A stretch of DNA of 64,000 nucleotides from Styela clava (GCF_964204865.1 NC_135264.1:1488001-1552000), one strand, 5' to 3'. Shown: positions 1-13,478, numbered from the stretch's first letter. Numbers and translations are program-made. The notes: a model not told the origin generated them from the sequence alone.

Positions 1-2708
1 CGAACAGGCGGTTTCATTATATTCGCTCTCTTTTCAGAACTAATTTAGCAATGTGATACTATGCGTTAAATATTCTGTACAAAATATTTTGAACATGTTT
101 AATAAAGTATATTCATATGTACAGATATAAATTGAACAAAATACAGATTATAAAAGTGCACTGATCTAGAGGGAAATACAGTAGGCGAACCTTTCTACAA
201 ACTTGGAATCTTCTACCTTTGGGGGGAAATTGGCTTGGGCTCAACGCTGAAGTATGCATTTCGGGCCATTTATGGATTAAATCACGTCGTAAATAATGTA
301 TAGTAATAATGTATAACCGAAGATGAGTTAATTCTTTTTTTCGCAAGATTAAGCAAGTTTGGCTTGAACTAACTTCCAGGTTTTGTGTCAAAGATCTTCG
401 AATGCGATGCTATAATTATTTTCTCAGTATGCTGAGGTTATAATCTAAAAAACACTCTGTGAATATCAAATCTCGTATATTTCAGTTCAATATCTCAGAA
501 TATTTCAGTTGATAATCGATTGTCTTAAATTTTCAATTATTTCTATCCAAGTATTTATACATAGAGCCATGAGAGATATACTGTTCATAATATACCACAA
601 ACAACAATCATTTTGACTATATACCTTTATTTGCTGCTAGTTTACATCCTAGGGACAGTCATGGGAATTATTAATACCTCTACGCGTCACTTTCTAATGC
701 TTTCTTTGATATCTATAAGACATACCCAACAAACTTTCAAAACAAAAACCTAGTATTCTTGATGAATCATGTTTCTTATAAATACCAACTTTTCTTCACT
801 ATAATAATCGATATTACACTTAATTATTGTAAATTCATTTCATTTTGAAACAAGCTATATATCGATATATCTGTCTCGTTGCACGTAAACGTAAACGTAA
901 CACGCTTGCAAATGGAGTATTCTGGAATTATACGTCCAAATAAAAACGTTACAAATCCCGAGCCAAATTGTTGTTCATGACGTATTATTAAAATCTTACT
1001 ACTCTGACTAAATTTTAAAGACCATACGAACACTGAACATAAGTGTTAGTGTTACTTTAGTTGATGACTAGTTTTCCGGTAAATGTGCAAGTTCTGATAT
1101 TCAATTTTTGAATGAATGCATCGAAAATCTTTACGGTTTATCAGCTACGACACTCGTTTACGTTGGTTCGATATGGTCGCACATAGAACACTTCTAAGGC
1201 AACTATTCCCTACTGGACTAATTAAAATGTGTTGGCAAATACATCCATTCTGTTGAAAGGCTGAAGCAAAGTCGACAAATCACAAAGAATATCGAGAAAA
1301 CGATAAATTTTGAACGATCTGAAGTCCTGCACATTTCCTCGTCTGAGCACACTGAACTCGGCGCAATAACCCCGGCTCAGACGTCCTTCACGCACTGCTG
1401 GAACTCGACAAAAACCTTCCCTTTTGTAGAGATCAGCTGTAAGCGTATGATATCTCGCGTGTTTACTGAACGTACCCTGACACGCTTGTAGCGATTGGAA
1501 TGTATAACCAAGATCAGATGAGCGAAAAACACCCACTTACAGGATGTTCGTGTGCGATATTTTCCACCTTAGGAAGAGTGCCAAGGTTTTAAAACAGGAG
1601 AAATAATCATGGGATATACTGTATGAAACAAAACAAAATTCTGATATTTTCAATAATTATTTTTCAATAAATTGATTTTGAAAATTTCTTGAATACTTTT
1701 TTTTAAACAAAACATTTAGGATATTGATATCAAGGATAATTCAACCACATTTTTAATATCATTCAGTAAAAACTTAAACGTGTGGTAACATTGTGAAATG
1801 TTTTACAGTGAAAACTTCTTGAACAATCATTTTCCACGAATTCTGGTAGAATTACAATTATATAAAACACCAAAACGCATTTTTACGCAAACGTATAACA
1901 AATAAATATGTATGGTTATTTATTTTTGAAATTTATGATTTTAAAATTAGCACCGTTTGCATCTTATTAAAATGCTATTTTAATGCTATAAAAATTTTAC
2001 TCAACCTTTCAGACTCTGAGGTATTGCTAACTTTCGACAGTTGCCCACTGGAGAATAAAGCCACATTCTGCGGACTAATATACCGCTCATCAGTCACGTG
2101 AGTCCATGCTTCAGTAATGTTTGCAGGTGGACAGCCTGTGCTTATTTAGAAGTCAGATTTCAATACAGATGAGCATGACCGTTTGGCATGGAGTTGTGAT
2201 TCGCTTAAAAAGGTAATCCAGGAAGATGATTGTATCTGAGTCATGCTAGCACAAATCGAGTGTTTTTTACCTGAAGAGGAAATTCCGCCATGAATCACTC
2301 TGTTTATTAACTTTTTGGATTTTGCTATGAATTTGTGTCGGTATATCTAAATTCTCGGAAATTGGACCATATTGACTCAATTTTTAAACGGTACATTAAA
2401 TTTCAAACCTGCAGCTAAAAGTCGTTCACACCGCATCTACATCATAATAAGGAAATTAATATTTTAGAAAAAGTACGCACGGTATTTGATCTGCAATAAT
2501 AACCCTCATGCATATAAGAAATTTGGAATTTGATAGATTCTCAGAATAAAAAGGTTTATAATCCTCATAGATATAGTCCGGCAGAATCGGGTCTTAACAT
2601 TGTTTTGGGACATAAAGTTTTTTTTATTGTTTAGATACAATGTCGATGACAAAAATAATGATAATGGATGTGGAGTATATAATGTTGAGCAATTTTTTTT
2701 AAATGGAT

Positions 2709-2803
2709 TTCAAGTATTCGTACCAAGATGACGCACAACCTGAATCCTAACCTGGTACACATGCAATGTTCAGGTTGTGCGCCATCTTGGTATGAATACT
2801 TCG
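2709..2803. repeat. Foldback MITE, family F (copy 1)
   Basis: Arms at 2709-2745 and 2767-2803 are near-perfect inverted repeats around a ~20 bp spacer. The core is ACCAAGATGRCGCACAACCT on one arm and its complement on the other. The same core recurs at 5198-5285, 18648-18751, split around 21314-23220, and in the copy B counterparts. This defines a dispersed family of roughly 90-105 bp hairpins without coding capacity. Confidence 0.75.
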
Positions 2804-5197
2804 AGAGCACCTTTTCGTTAAAAACAATTATTTCATAACTACATGGGTTAGTTTTGAATACATAGTAACATTGCATCTCCTTACAATGTCAGAAATTCAA
2901 TTTTAGTAGAATAAATGGTAGTTTATTTCACTAATATAAGCTAAGATCCATCGACAGCATCTTGTGTATAGCCATTTTCCTTTGCGCTCGTCAAACTACA
3001 TTTGTGTTGCTGCGGGCATTTCGTTTTCCTGCTTAAAGCTTAGGGACTTGGGAAATATTTGATTAGTTGAAATGGATTGGAATATTCGACCTCGTCTTTC
3101 ACTCCGAACAAGGCCATGTAAAACCATCCACTGGTACCTAACGATGTGTAACGTGTTTTCTTTTGTAAGAACCGGAACCTTTCAGGTGTGTAGCATTGAC
3201 TTTGGCCAAATTAATATATACTTGTGGAGATAAAAGGTAAGCGTATGCAAAACCGAGATGTGCACCTGTTACGCCAACATAGTTGAGTCAAACATTTTAA
3301 TCACTAGTACATCACACCCATTTTCCTGCGTGCTTTGGTTGTACGTATAGTCACGCGCACATTTTTGCGAACATGCATCAAATTCCACTTGTTTATTGAG
3401 CTATAGGTTTTTGACGAGCTTTTGTGTATGATTTCGTTCAATAGAATTTGTATGCTGTTTTAAAGAATACTAGTTTCAGCTTTTTTATTCATTCAAACCG
3501 CGTGTTGGAAGTTAATTTTGTAATACTGCGTGTTGGTTTTCAAATGGTTTATTTATATCCATCACTTGACATCCTTAAATCGGTGATGCCAGTAAATCTT
3601 TAATACAAAAAAAACAGTATCATCTGCAATAAAAACAGCAGTACCTACTCAAATGATAGCTGGGGGATGGATACTCAGATTATCTGCTCCATCGCGTGCC
3701 TCTTACCAGTTTACATGAGTGCCAATTGGTATCTAAGCTCAGCCAGAGACAAAAAGTTTTGTACTGCGGTTGGCGTTACGAAATGTTTTTAAATATATAT
3801 TCCCTAATACGATTATTTGATGCATATTACTGAAAGTTACGCCTTATATATGTCTATTCCCATTGCACTATTCCTTTACTGATATTCAATAATATGACGC
3901 TCATCTGACATAGTTTTTCAAGTGTGTAGATAGGTATAATCTTTTCCACGCTGTTGAGATGGGAATGCGCGAATATATCTGAGAATCGCTAATATTGGTT
4001 TGCAATGCGATGGAATTCCATCTTGGCATTTCTGCCTCTTGCAATTGCTGCGTATATTTATCGGAGAAGTTCTGTGTCGTGGTTATCAAATGAAGAACAC
4101 ACGGGAGTATTTTTTCCACTTCTCTACTACTCTCAAACCTTGACATTTTGTCAGACCTTTTTTCATTCAACCTTTATTTTTGAAACATCTCCAACAACCA
4201 CAATTAATTCTGTCATTAAACTTCCGAAACAAACAGATAAAATCATCAACAGATGCATATCGCCAAGTTCTAAGTAGATATTGCTAAATTGATCTCTATG
4301 TTACCATTTTTCATGTAATGATTTTTGGTAAACCTGTTATCTATCGTAAATACAGCACATTTGGCTATGTTGTAGTGTAACTTTTTTGGCCTCACATTTT
4401 TGATATTTGTATTCAGATCTCTTGGCCTTGGGGCTTTGTCAAACAAAGTTACATATAAAATATTGGTTGTAAGTTGCAAAACATGATCATGCTGTTTGAA
4501 TAACTCGACATTTTATCACCTGTATGCATATCATTCATTGTCGAGAATAACAATGAAATCATAAAATTTAAAACCCGTTTTCGTGAATTTTTTGTTGTAG
4601 CTGAATTCGAGGGACAGCATGACAACAAGCACGAGAAGCACGGTAGCCTCTTATAGTTTATGACAGGATTTCCTAAAAGGGGACCCCGGCCTCCTTGGAA
4701 GCCACTGATCGGTTATCTGGGAGCACGAACAAACAGATGGAAATGCGAATATATAATAACAATGTATTTTTATAGAAGAGAAGAAGCAAAAGTGTTGAAA
4801 GTGTTTGGTAGTTTGAAAAGCATTGGCATTGAACATAAGAATGAACCACATACTTTCCCAGGGATATACTATAAAATGTAGCAATTTTCTCATTTTTGTT
4901 CTCGTGATAGCATTATCTTTCACTGCATCGTCGTGATCATCCCGCTGCATAACAATCCTTGCTAGCAAATAATTGACTCTTCTCCACCGGGTGTATATCC
5001 ACTTGAACCACTACCGACTGCATTAGCAGGCTTGTATTGTTAATTGAAACAAAAGCGGGTATTTTGAAATAGTACTCTTTATTTTACGCGTATGTTTCAA
5101 CAGTATTTCCATATATATGGGTCGCGACCCAAAGCTGGGTTCAAAAAATACCTAAAAGTTATTGATTTTTATTTCCTAGTAAATTTGGTCCTCCCGT

Positions 5198-5285
5198 AGT
5201 TTGTGCACCAAGATGGCGCACAACCTGAACATAGTACTGTAACATGTTAGGTTTCAGGTTGTGCGCCAATATGGTGCACAGATTT
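5198..5285. repeat. Foldback MITE, family F (copy 2)
   Basis: Inverted arms at 5198-5230 and 5251-5285 carry the same GTGCACCAAGATGGCGCACA core as the other family F hairpins. The spacer differs from copy 1, and the right arm has substitutions (CCAATATGG instead of CCATCTTGG), so this copy is more decayed. Confidence 0.75.
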
Positions 5286-7811
5286 GATGAAAAACACTAA
5301 TACATATATCGAGCCGCAAAAAAAATTGCTCAAGGCTGCAAACTCCACACCCATGTAGAAATGATGGGCAATAACCCCAAGATGAATAATCACAAATAAA
5401 AAAAACTTTATGTCTGAAAACAAGGTTGAGCCAAAAAGGCCCCTTATCTGCCGGACTAATAGGATGTCTAACATTTATGAAAGGCGTTTTACATAATCTC
5501 ATTACCAGGGCTTTCTGGACTTTCAGTTCCACAACCTAAGACATAGTCAGGTAAATAATTCACAATATCTTCTCACATTTTAACATAAAAATATCTAAAT
5601 TGTGATAATGCAGTGAAATCTTTACTTTTTGTTTGAAGCTATGTAAATGTCAATAGCGTTTCCGTCGCAACCGTAATCAAATAATAGCGTTTCATTAAGC
5701 ATGTCTGACTGGTTCTGATCGACCACAAATTCAATTTTTTTTTAAATACCTCAAATTTTCCGGTCGTATCAGCACACACAAAAAAGAAAAACAGAATTGT
5801 GCTAATTCAATTTCGCGATTCCCCTGTGGTAAGATGTCAAGCGGTAAGTACATTTCATGTAAGAACAAGCTTGACTGATATATGTGGAATAATATATATT
5901 TGTCGCGATAGTCTCTGTTAAATAGGGGATTGGTACGTGAAAGTATAGCATGGCGCTTTATTGCTAGCTATTGCAACGTGCATTACCATATTGTTTGTGA
6001 CAAAGCTTTATAGATTTTAATGTTCGTTAGGGAGAATAGTACGAGACATCCACAAGTTTTTAAAAACAATGGCAATTTACATAATCACAGAATTGGGGAT
6101 TTTTGAATTCGTTTCATATACTGACGCCATAACACCCACTATTAGAAAATACTTTTCACCTGAAAATCAGGATAAAAATTGAATTGATTATTTAATTCAA
6201 TATTATTATCTTAAAAGCAGAGAATGAGTGTAAAGTGTCACATTTTCTCTCTTTACATCTTGCAACCCTTTCACTGCGTTTACCTTCTATCATAGCAATT
6301 TATTTATTCATAATAGGAATGATACATATATGCAGCCTTTTGCAACCAATAATAATTTTGCTATTTTCACCCAAGGGTTTTTCTGAATATATTGATTTCT
6401 TTAAACATAGAGAGTTTTAATACTGCTTCTAATAATAGCTCAATTATTGAAAGCATAATACCCTGTTTTTATGCAACATTATATGCCGAAAGTTAAAATA
6501 TATCCATAACCATATGTGCCGTCATAAATCAGAATTGCATATTCTATAGTCGTATGTAATCTGGAATAAAACAACAATCAAAAAAATGATTTAAACATTC
6601 TTGAAAACACGCTGTATAAACACAATCAAAAGCCAGTAGTTTGTTTATTCAAACTTATTTTGAAACAGAATCAGTCGGTGCTTTTCGATGTAACTTGAAA
6701 ATTGGAACAATTGGTATGAATAATAACTGTGCGTTGCAAGTGACAGTAAAATGATTGCTCTGTGATACAACTAGATGAAAATGAACGATGTGCACCAAAT
6801 AAAGGAAGACATTCATGGCCCACATTTGGATATGAAATAATAAATAATAGATGTTGTGGAAATAACACGAAACATGAACGATAGTTTTCACCGTAAGGAG
6901 AATTATGTTTAGCTAGACCGCTAGTCAAAAATGGATGAACGGAAATTGGCACAATATGGTGCAAAATGAAAACGATCACCGCAGAGGAACGAACGAATAT
7001 AAAGCGAAATAAGAGAATGATGATTTTCTACCGCAAAGCTGTATAACAAATGTACAGGATCTCTATTTGTTTATTCATGCGTGTACATGAATTGGTGAGG
7101 TGTGTCCGTCATTAGCCCAAAATGTGTTCTTTTTGATATATGTATATATTTCTATTATCTGACTGCCACGTTTTTCTATTTTTCTATACCCAGATGCCCA
7201 TCTAGTATAAATCTACTTTTGTTTTGGTTATCTGTAATCTCAAATACCACTTTGATAAAATTTGCCATTGACACTCTTTCGAGAATCAGCCATCAAACGG
7301 TGTCGTTAAAGTTTCATATCAGTTTCCCTAGTAACAAATCAGTTTGTTCGCGTATCCTTTGACACGTGACACTTTCAATATGTTAACTATTTAATGACGA
7401 AAAGGCGTTAATCACAACCAGTGCCCAAATTCCATTAGGCAGTAAGTACCTCTCATTTGATAAAAAAATAGTGGCGTCTTATTATAACGTAATATTTTAA
7501 ATATGCATACAACATAACAAATAAATTGTGACGGCATATTGGGTTCCCTTGAAATGCTTGAATCGCAATTATAGGTGAGATTCATGCACTCATCGCGCAA
7601 GTATATTTGGTAATAACTAAAATATTAAAACAAATTAAGTGGCTCAAAACTAAGATAAAATGCCATGATACCAGAAAGCTTGACGTCATAATACCCGTTT
7701 CCAGTATCGAGGGGGTGTGGCTTTAATGTCGCTTCCCACTCAGTTATATATGTTAGTGATCACAATCATCCATGAAGGGAAAAATACCCAGCCTTTATTG
7801 CTGATTGATTC

Positions 7812-9747
7812 AACTGCGGTAGGTTTCAAGTTCGATTCATTTCACGAGCAAGACCAAAAACAAAGTTGTGAACAAATAATGTTTGGTATTTTCGAGTCCA
7901 AATACCCACTTAGTGTTGATCTAATGGATATATTATTTATAATCTAAACGAGTTTAATGTACTCGGAGAGAAAACGTCAATTTTAATTTTACATCGATGT
8001 GCTTTTAACGAATTTCTGGATCGTGAATTCGGATTCCTAATTTGCACTAATTAACGAAGAATCTTGTTTACCCATCGGTCTGGTGTTTTTGTGCCGAAAA
8101 GACGTCACAGCTATACTCATTTAGAGATCCCGCACATAAACAAGTAAGTATCTTTGACGTCACATTTGAAATGTAATCGAAGATAATTTTAAGCCATATA
8201 AAACAACTGACACGAACTGGACTACATCGAATAAAATAGGAGTCTATTATCTCGGAAAAAGCTCATCAATGCGCTTGTTGATTTATTCCTAATATGTGCG
8301 CATGAACTTATATATTAAGGTTGTGGTCATTAAATTGAAATATTTACTATATTCAAGAGGCCGAGAATCAACGTTATTAATTTTCACTACAATAAGCCGA
8401 AATGTTTCAATCGATAAGATGTTCTGGTTTCATTTAATACAAAAATTTATGAGAGGTCGAAACTGTACACGGACAAAGTGAAAAATGAATTATCCTTATT
8501 TAAAATTGAAAAGTATTTACAAAGTCTTTGAAACCGCCCGCTAGATTAGCTCAAATAAGTGAAGTGGCACAGCGTGGTATAGTCTTTAATTAAGTCAGCC
8601 ACATCAAGAGATTAATTTTAAAGTTCAATAACCAAATTTGTTAACCCTGCTGACAAAATACATCATGGTTGGTTGTACTAAACACATTTAACGTTTCAAT
8701 GCTATGTCGTCATGATTGTTTCGTCATTCATAAGTTGATGAATGAATGGTGATGAATATTACAATTCAACAATACACCTGCACGAGACATCTAAGATTCA
8801 ACCAACAATATTATATCTTAAGATGATAACGCTGCAATGCTAACAAATTTTGACGTTTTCCAATATCCCCTGATCCAGTTGTCACTCTGGCTTGAAAATT
8901 TCTAAGCCTTATTTTGAATCACGGATTTAAGTGCTTTTATTTAAAAAAAATGTGTATCGTCGGCAACCCTAACGGTATAGAATTTAGGTGATTATGTACT
9001 TTCGTTGTCTTGAATTAATTCTTTCAACCAATGGATATCGAATTTCAGCCATTGCGTGGCGAATTCCAACCAAGCCCTTCATCGTTCTGTAATTAAATTG
9101 AGCTTCATCGATACTTCAAATACCTAACGTATTTTCACTCATCTTCCCAAAAATGAATTGAGTTGTTTTAAATAGTAAAACGTAAAGACGCCTCATGATT
9201 TACATTGAACGAAAACAGTTATGAATCCGGACTTCTCAACCAAAACACACCGCTAAAATATAGATTCGTTAGAAAAGTTTTAATCTTTGTACAAGCATGT
9301 AAAGATTTGTCCAACATAAAAGGATTAAATCAAGTTGTAAATAATGCAAATTGCATGTGTATCAAGATGTCACACACGTAAGAAGTGGAGTTTACATGAA
9401 CATTCAGTTTTTGTTTTATTTCTAAATAAGACTTTGATCACAAGCGACTGAAGATACTTAACTTTCATCATTTGTAAGTGTTGAAATCTCATCCATGGCT
9501 ACCTTTCCGTTTCAATTTACTTTGAGAATTTCTTTTTACTGCTTGTTTTTATGATGGTCATGGCGAGTTCTTCGGAAAGCAAATGGCAAAAAAAGACTTC
9601 GTCTGATAACAACCCAAATTAGCCATCAGTACACTCAGTTTCGTGCGAATTTTACATTCCAGACAAGTCTTTACTGATAACAAAGACGCCACACCCGGGT
9701 TTTATGTCTGAGCTATGACTACAGTATGGTGGCCCATCGTTGTCACG
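7812..9747. other. Noncoding start of copy A, no gene seen
   Basis: The stretch is matched over its whole length by 35434-37369 with scattered substitutions and single-base indels. Open frames are not preserved preferentially between the copies. No splice-bounded coding segment, RNA gene or repeat family was recognised. Confidence 0.6.
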
Positions 9748-9990
9748 CGTAAAATTGAAAATAAATAATAAAATAAAAAACCGAAAATAAAAAAATATTC
9801 TATCCAATTAAAGACAACCCAACTCAAATTTAAATAAAAAAATAGTTGTGAAAAAACATAAAAATAATTGAAAAAAAAAAATGAAAAATAAAAACGAAAA
9901 AAAACGAAAAAAAAAAAAAAATTAAAAAAAAAAAAAATTAAAAAAAAATAAAAATGGAATAAAAAGAAAATAAAAAGGTTGACAACGATG
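9748..9990. repeat. A-rich low-complexity tract (copy A)
   Basis: About 240 bp of (A)n(T/C/G) sequence, with runs of AAAATAAAAA and AAAACGAAAA type. It is bordered by GGCCCATCGTTGTCACGCG on the left and GTTGACAACGATGG on the right, so the borders form an imperfect inverted repeat (CCATCGTTGTCA / TGACAACGATGG). Tract length differs between the copies, consistent with slippage. The Phe-rich minus-strand open frame across it is an artefact of composition. Confidence 0.8.
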
Positions 9991-10171
9991 GTCCGCCTCG
10001 TGGCGTTTTTATTTTTAGAAAATTTGCTTCTGCTTGGGACCAACGTTGTCAGGCATTATCCTACGCGCAAAAACGTGTTCCCTGGGTTTCTAACTCACTA
10101 CTGATTTTCTTGAGCAAAATTCAATATGAAAAAGTTCTATAAATTCTCCATGCTACAAGTTAAACAAGAAG

Positions 10172-10888
10172 TAATATATTTTTAATATTGATAAGAGAAT
10201 ATAGAATTGAATACGAAAATTCGGAAAATTTGTTTTTACGTGTAGAAGGTAATTTAATTGGAGAATGCTGATTAACTACTCAGTTGTCTGGACACTCGCG
10301 ATGCCGGTACCGTACCGTCTTACCAAATACCGATAGTCGGTTATAGTCGCTTTGCGTCTGACCGTACCGGTAGCCATGCAATCACTCATGAAAGAATGGG
10401 AGATACGGATAGTCTCGTAGAATATAGACTACTGAAACACTCTCTCCGCCTGCCTCATACCGTACAGCCGTAACGTACCGATCCAGACAAATGATAAATC
10501 GCCCGTGCTCAACCATTTATTTCAATCCATACCTCGATCCTAGTAGAATGTAGTGAGTCGAGGTACGGTATGTATTGAAATAAATGGTTGAGCACGGGCT
10601 ATTTATCATTTGTCTGGATCGGTACGTTACGGTTGTACGGTATGGGGCAGGCGCAGAGAGTGTTTCAGTACCGGTAGTCTATATTCTACGAGACTATCCG
10701 TATCTCTCATTCTTTCATGAGTGATTGCATGGGTACCGGTACGGTCAGACGGTACCGTACCAGCATCGCACGAGTGTCCAGACAACTGAGCAGTTAAGCA
10801 GCATTTTCCAATTCAATTACCTTCTACACGTAAAAGCAAATTTTCGTATTCAATTCTATATTCTCTTATCATTATTATAAATATATTG
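10172..10888. repeat. ~717 bp long inverted repeat (hairpin), copy A
   Basis: Two arms of about 345 bp are near-perfect reverse complements around a ~20 bp centre (10538-10557). The outer ends read TAATATATT / ATATATTGC. The inner arms carry ACCGGTACCGTACC-type motifs and the block TTTATTTCAATCCATAC with its complement. Mismatches are mainly missing or extra GTACGG hexamer units. It is probably a foldback transposon or an inverted duplication. If transcribed, it would give a long double-stranded RNA. No protein is encoded. Confidence 0.85.
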
Positions 10889-10949
10889 CTCGTGGTTGAA
10901 CTTATGGACCTTTCCCCGACCTTTGACCTTTATTGTTTTGATTTTGGTC

Positions 10950-10971
10950 GCTCAGACCAATGACATTAGAC
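10950..10971 (+). other. Remnant or scar of P-like element (copy A)
   Basis: The bases are GCTCAGAC, then CAATGACATTA, then GAC. GCTCAGAC is the target duplicated around the 4.37 kb element of copy B. CAATGACATTA is the first 11 bp of that element's left end, and GAC is the tail of the second target copy. The empty site would read GCTCAGAC followed directly by AAACATTGC. Copy A therefore looks like a locus that once held the element and lost it imprecisely. Confidence 0.75.
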
Positions 10972-11184
10972 AAACATTGCAAATATTCAGGCTTGTGTAG
11001 GGCGATAGAGTGGTGCATTGCTCGTTTCAAAGGCCTTCGAATGGCATTTCACTGGTGATGGCGGTAGTTTCGTGCTTCTAAAGTTATAACATATCGTCAA
11101 GTGATCTATTATTAACGTTATTCCGCCTTCACATTGCCGTTATCGTACCTAACTTAGTTCCAAAAGCCTATTTAACATACAAAA

Positions 11185-11601
11185 ATGGAATCACTCAGAG
11201 ATGGCTTTTCTATGACCTGGTTCTACTTTTCTTTGCCCCAGCTGGAGAGGGATACAAAACTTTTCATTGAAAGGTGAGATTTAAACTTATATGGTTGAAG
11301 AATGTCAGAGGACTGGGAGACCTGCGTGACTACCGGTACCACATCCCATGGTTCATAGACTAGGTAATAGATACCGTACCTGTACCGTCCAAGTTAGGAC
11401 TGAATTGGTGGGTTTAGTATAGAAACAAATGAAATGCAGGGGCAGTTTGAAAAGTCTTTTGAATACATTCTTGGAAACATTGCACAAACTACAGCAATCT
11501 GTAATTATGAACAGATGAATATTTTTTTCAGATACATTCATGATGGGTTAGTCGTCAATCTTGGTTCAACGCTAGATTTCAAAGCCAAGTGCTATAGATA
11601 A
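11185..11601 (+). other. Coding-like exon pair of unknown origin (copy A)
   Basis: An ATG at 11185 opens a frame ending at 11273 on a GTGAGA donor. A frame after a T-rich TTTTTTTCAG acceptor at 11532 continues in the compatible phase and stops at 11601. Joined, it would be about 52 residues, with a stretch ending near ERDTKLFIERYIHDG. Both segments are kept in copy B (43170-43258 and 43508-43577) with only a Tyr/Ser difference seen. No family is recognised. It could be a degraded transposon gene, since YqaJ-like fragments lie downstream in copy B. Confidence 0.25.
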
Positions 11602-13478
11602 GTTCAGGAGTCTCTGCCACCACATCATCTTCAAATAGTGGTGTCGCTGGATAGTCACCAAGTCTCTGATGCAATTTGTACATGCTAGGCACTTAAGTTT
11701 ATGTCGTATCATAGAAACACAGATTTATTAGCTCAGTAAGATGGGTGCAAATATACTATTGAAAGATTAGATTCAACAGGTTTATTGAGGTATTATAATT
11801 GATTACATACCACATAAAGTTACAGGACCAATAATGTTATAGTGATAAACATGGTTTAAAAATTGTTACATATTCATCAGAACTACTGGTGCTTGTTGCC
11901 ATATCGTTGGACTAACCAAGACTATCCAACAGATGAAATTGATGGGAATAAAAGATTTTCTGCTGAGCCAAGCATGTACAGGCCTTCCCTAGCATTGGTA
12001 ACAACCTATATGAAGGGAACAATATAAAACATCCAACAGTTTTGTCGTCTGTAGTTGGTGCTAAGCCCACAAAGTTAGATCGAGCCAGAGTTCCAATCAT
12101 ACAGTTTTAACCAAAAACAGTGTGGTATCTGATAGATTTTACAATATAGTTTTATTCATTCAGTGTAGAAATAGAATATAACAGATTATAAAAAATATAT
12201 GATGAAGGAACAAGCAAGAAAAAAATCCAAGAAAATTACTACAAATTATACAGTTTTCCAGATATTGTGTTGTATAGGATAAAAATACACACCAGATTTA
12301 TACACACCAGAGTTATTTTATTAAAGCTGCCTGGTTTTATCTCCTGATAATATGGAAGAATTGCGCTCACCGAGCACTACCTCATTGTTATATAGTCAGC
12401 CCATAGTCAGATGGTCTGTTGCATTCCTTTATCCACCTCATTGCTTTTTGGTGGTCAATGTGTGGCTTCGGAAATGGCACAAATCTTACTCCATTCGAAC
12501 GACGGGGGTACCGTACAGGCGTACAGGTTGTCAGACCGGCAAATATCATATGTGCAGCGTTTAAACATAGTTAGTCTACGAAAATAATTCACTAATAGAT
12601 TCTGTTTAATAAAAATGCAACATTGTATCCAAGGCGAATTCTTCCGCACTGACATACGGTAGGCTACCGGTACCCTTGATTGCATCAGTACCGGTACCGG
12701 TATGACTGTCTACTATTTTTTGGTTCGAAATAGCAGTTGGTTGACCCGTACGGTACATTAACTGTAAGATGCCTTCAACGGGTAGGCTACATCCTTTTAG
12801 TATAGATATATAGATTTCGTGAACGTGACTTGCAACAAGTAACATACAGTATTACAGCTTTCTAATTCTCGCAGCCCTGTGAAGAACACAAAAAGCGAAA
12901 AAAAGGAACAAAGATCTGCCTAAACCGCCAGCAACCTGTGCGGAACGCGTCCAAAGTTGTCTGAGCGTATCGCTGGCATATACCAGTAGATAGGTACATA
13001 TTGAATTGGTCATTGGCCCGGAGGTTCCTTACATTCGAGTATCTTTTGTTTGATTATTTTTGGCCTAAACCTTTTTTGAATTAGTTTTTTTGTAATTTAT
13101 TTTTGTGTGTGTGCTGGTGGCAGGGTGGGCGGGCACATGATATTTCTCATGTTTTTAACCTTTTTAAAGGTTTTGCTCGCCCTCCTGCCCTCTAGAATTA
13201 CCGGTAACCATTCAAAATTTCTGTACCTATATTACAGTATTATGGAGTATTCGAATAAACTATATCTATCTATTTAGTAATTAGTAGTATATGTCTATCT
13301 TTCCTTTTAATTTATCTTACATATTTTTATTGAATACCGGTACCGGTATCAGATTATTGGTATAGAACTGTAGAAAGATATAATAAAAATTGTTTATATT
13401 TAAACAGGCATCAGAATTGTTATATTTGAGTATTTAGTTACTAATCCAGTAATCTGAGCAAGGTTGACGTGACTGATT
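11602..13478. other. Transposon-derived and 5' flanking region (copy A)
   Basis: There is no complete gene here. Short coding-like stretches occur on both strands: plus strand about 11,880-12,108, and minus strand about 11,600-11,700 with an acidic run. They end in early stops in both copies. Relative to copy B, about 3 kb carrying the YqaJ-like fragments is missing near 12,300-12,420. GGTACC-type hexamers at 11,332, 12,665, 12,690 and 13,336 vary in number between copies. Confidence 0.4.

Larger units (their letters stand above)
1..7811. other. Unique left flank, no convincing gene
   Basis: AT-rich sequence outside the duplicated unit. All open frames are short, lack recognisable domains and have no consistent splice signals. 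The longest, on the minus strand around 1222-1536, is followed by no family signature I can name. Two foldback repeats (2709-2803 and 5198-5285) are listed separately. A short stretch near 5120-5140 with a GGGTCGCGACCC-type palindrome looks like a transposon end. I see nothing else I can support. Confidence 0.6.

Noticed and set aside
1222-1536. 104-codon minus-strand frame in a locally GC-richer stretch, with a GTAAGT nearby on the same strand
   Set aside because: No recognisable domain, and the donor falls so that the frame would be intronic. Kept only as a note.
9702-10043. Minus-strand Phe/Tyr-rich 113-codon open frame (also 37452-37640)
   Set aside because: It is a translation of the A-rich low-complexity tract and is not preserved between the two copies.
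11912-12100. Identical 62-codon minus-strand frame in both copies (also 43888-44076)
   Set aside because: The copies are nearly identical here, and the plus strand has equally open frames. There is no domain or splice support.
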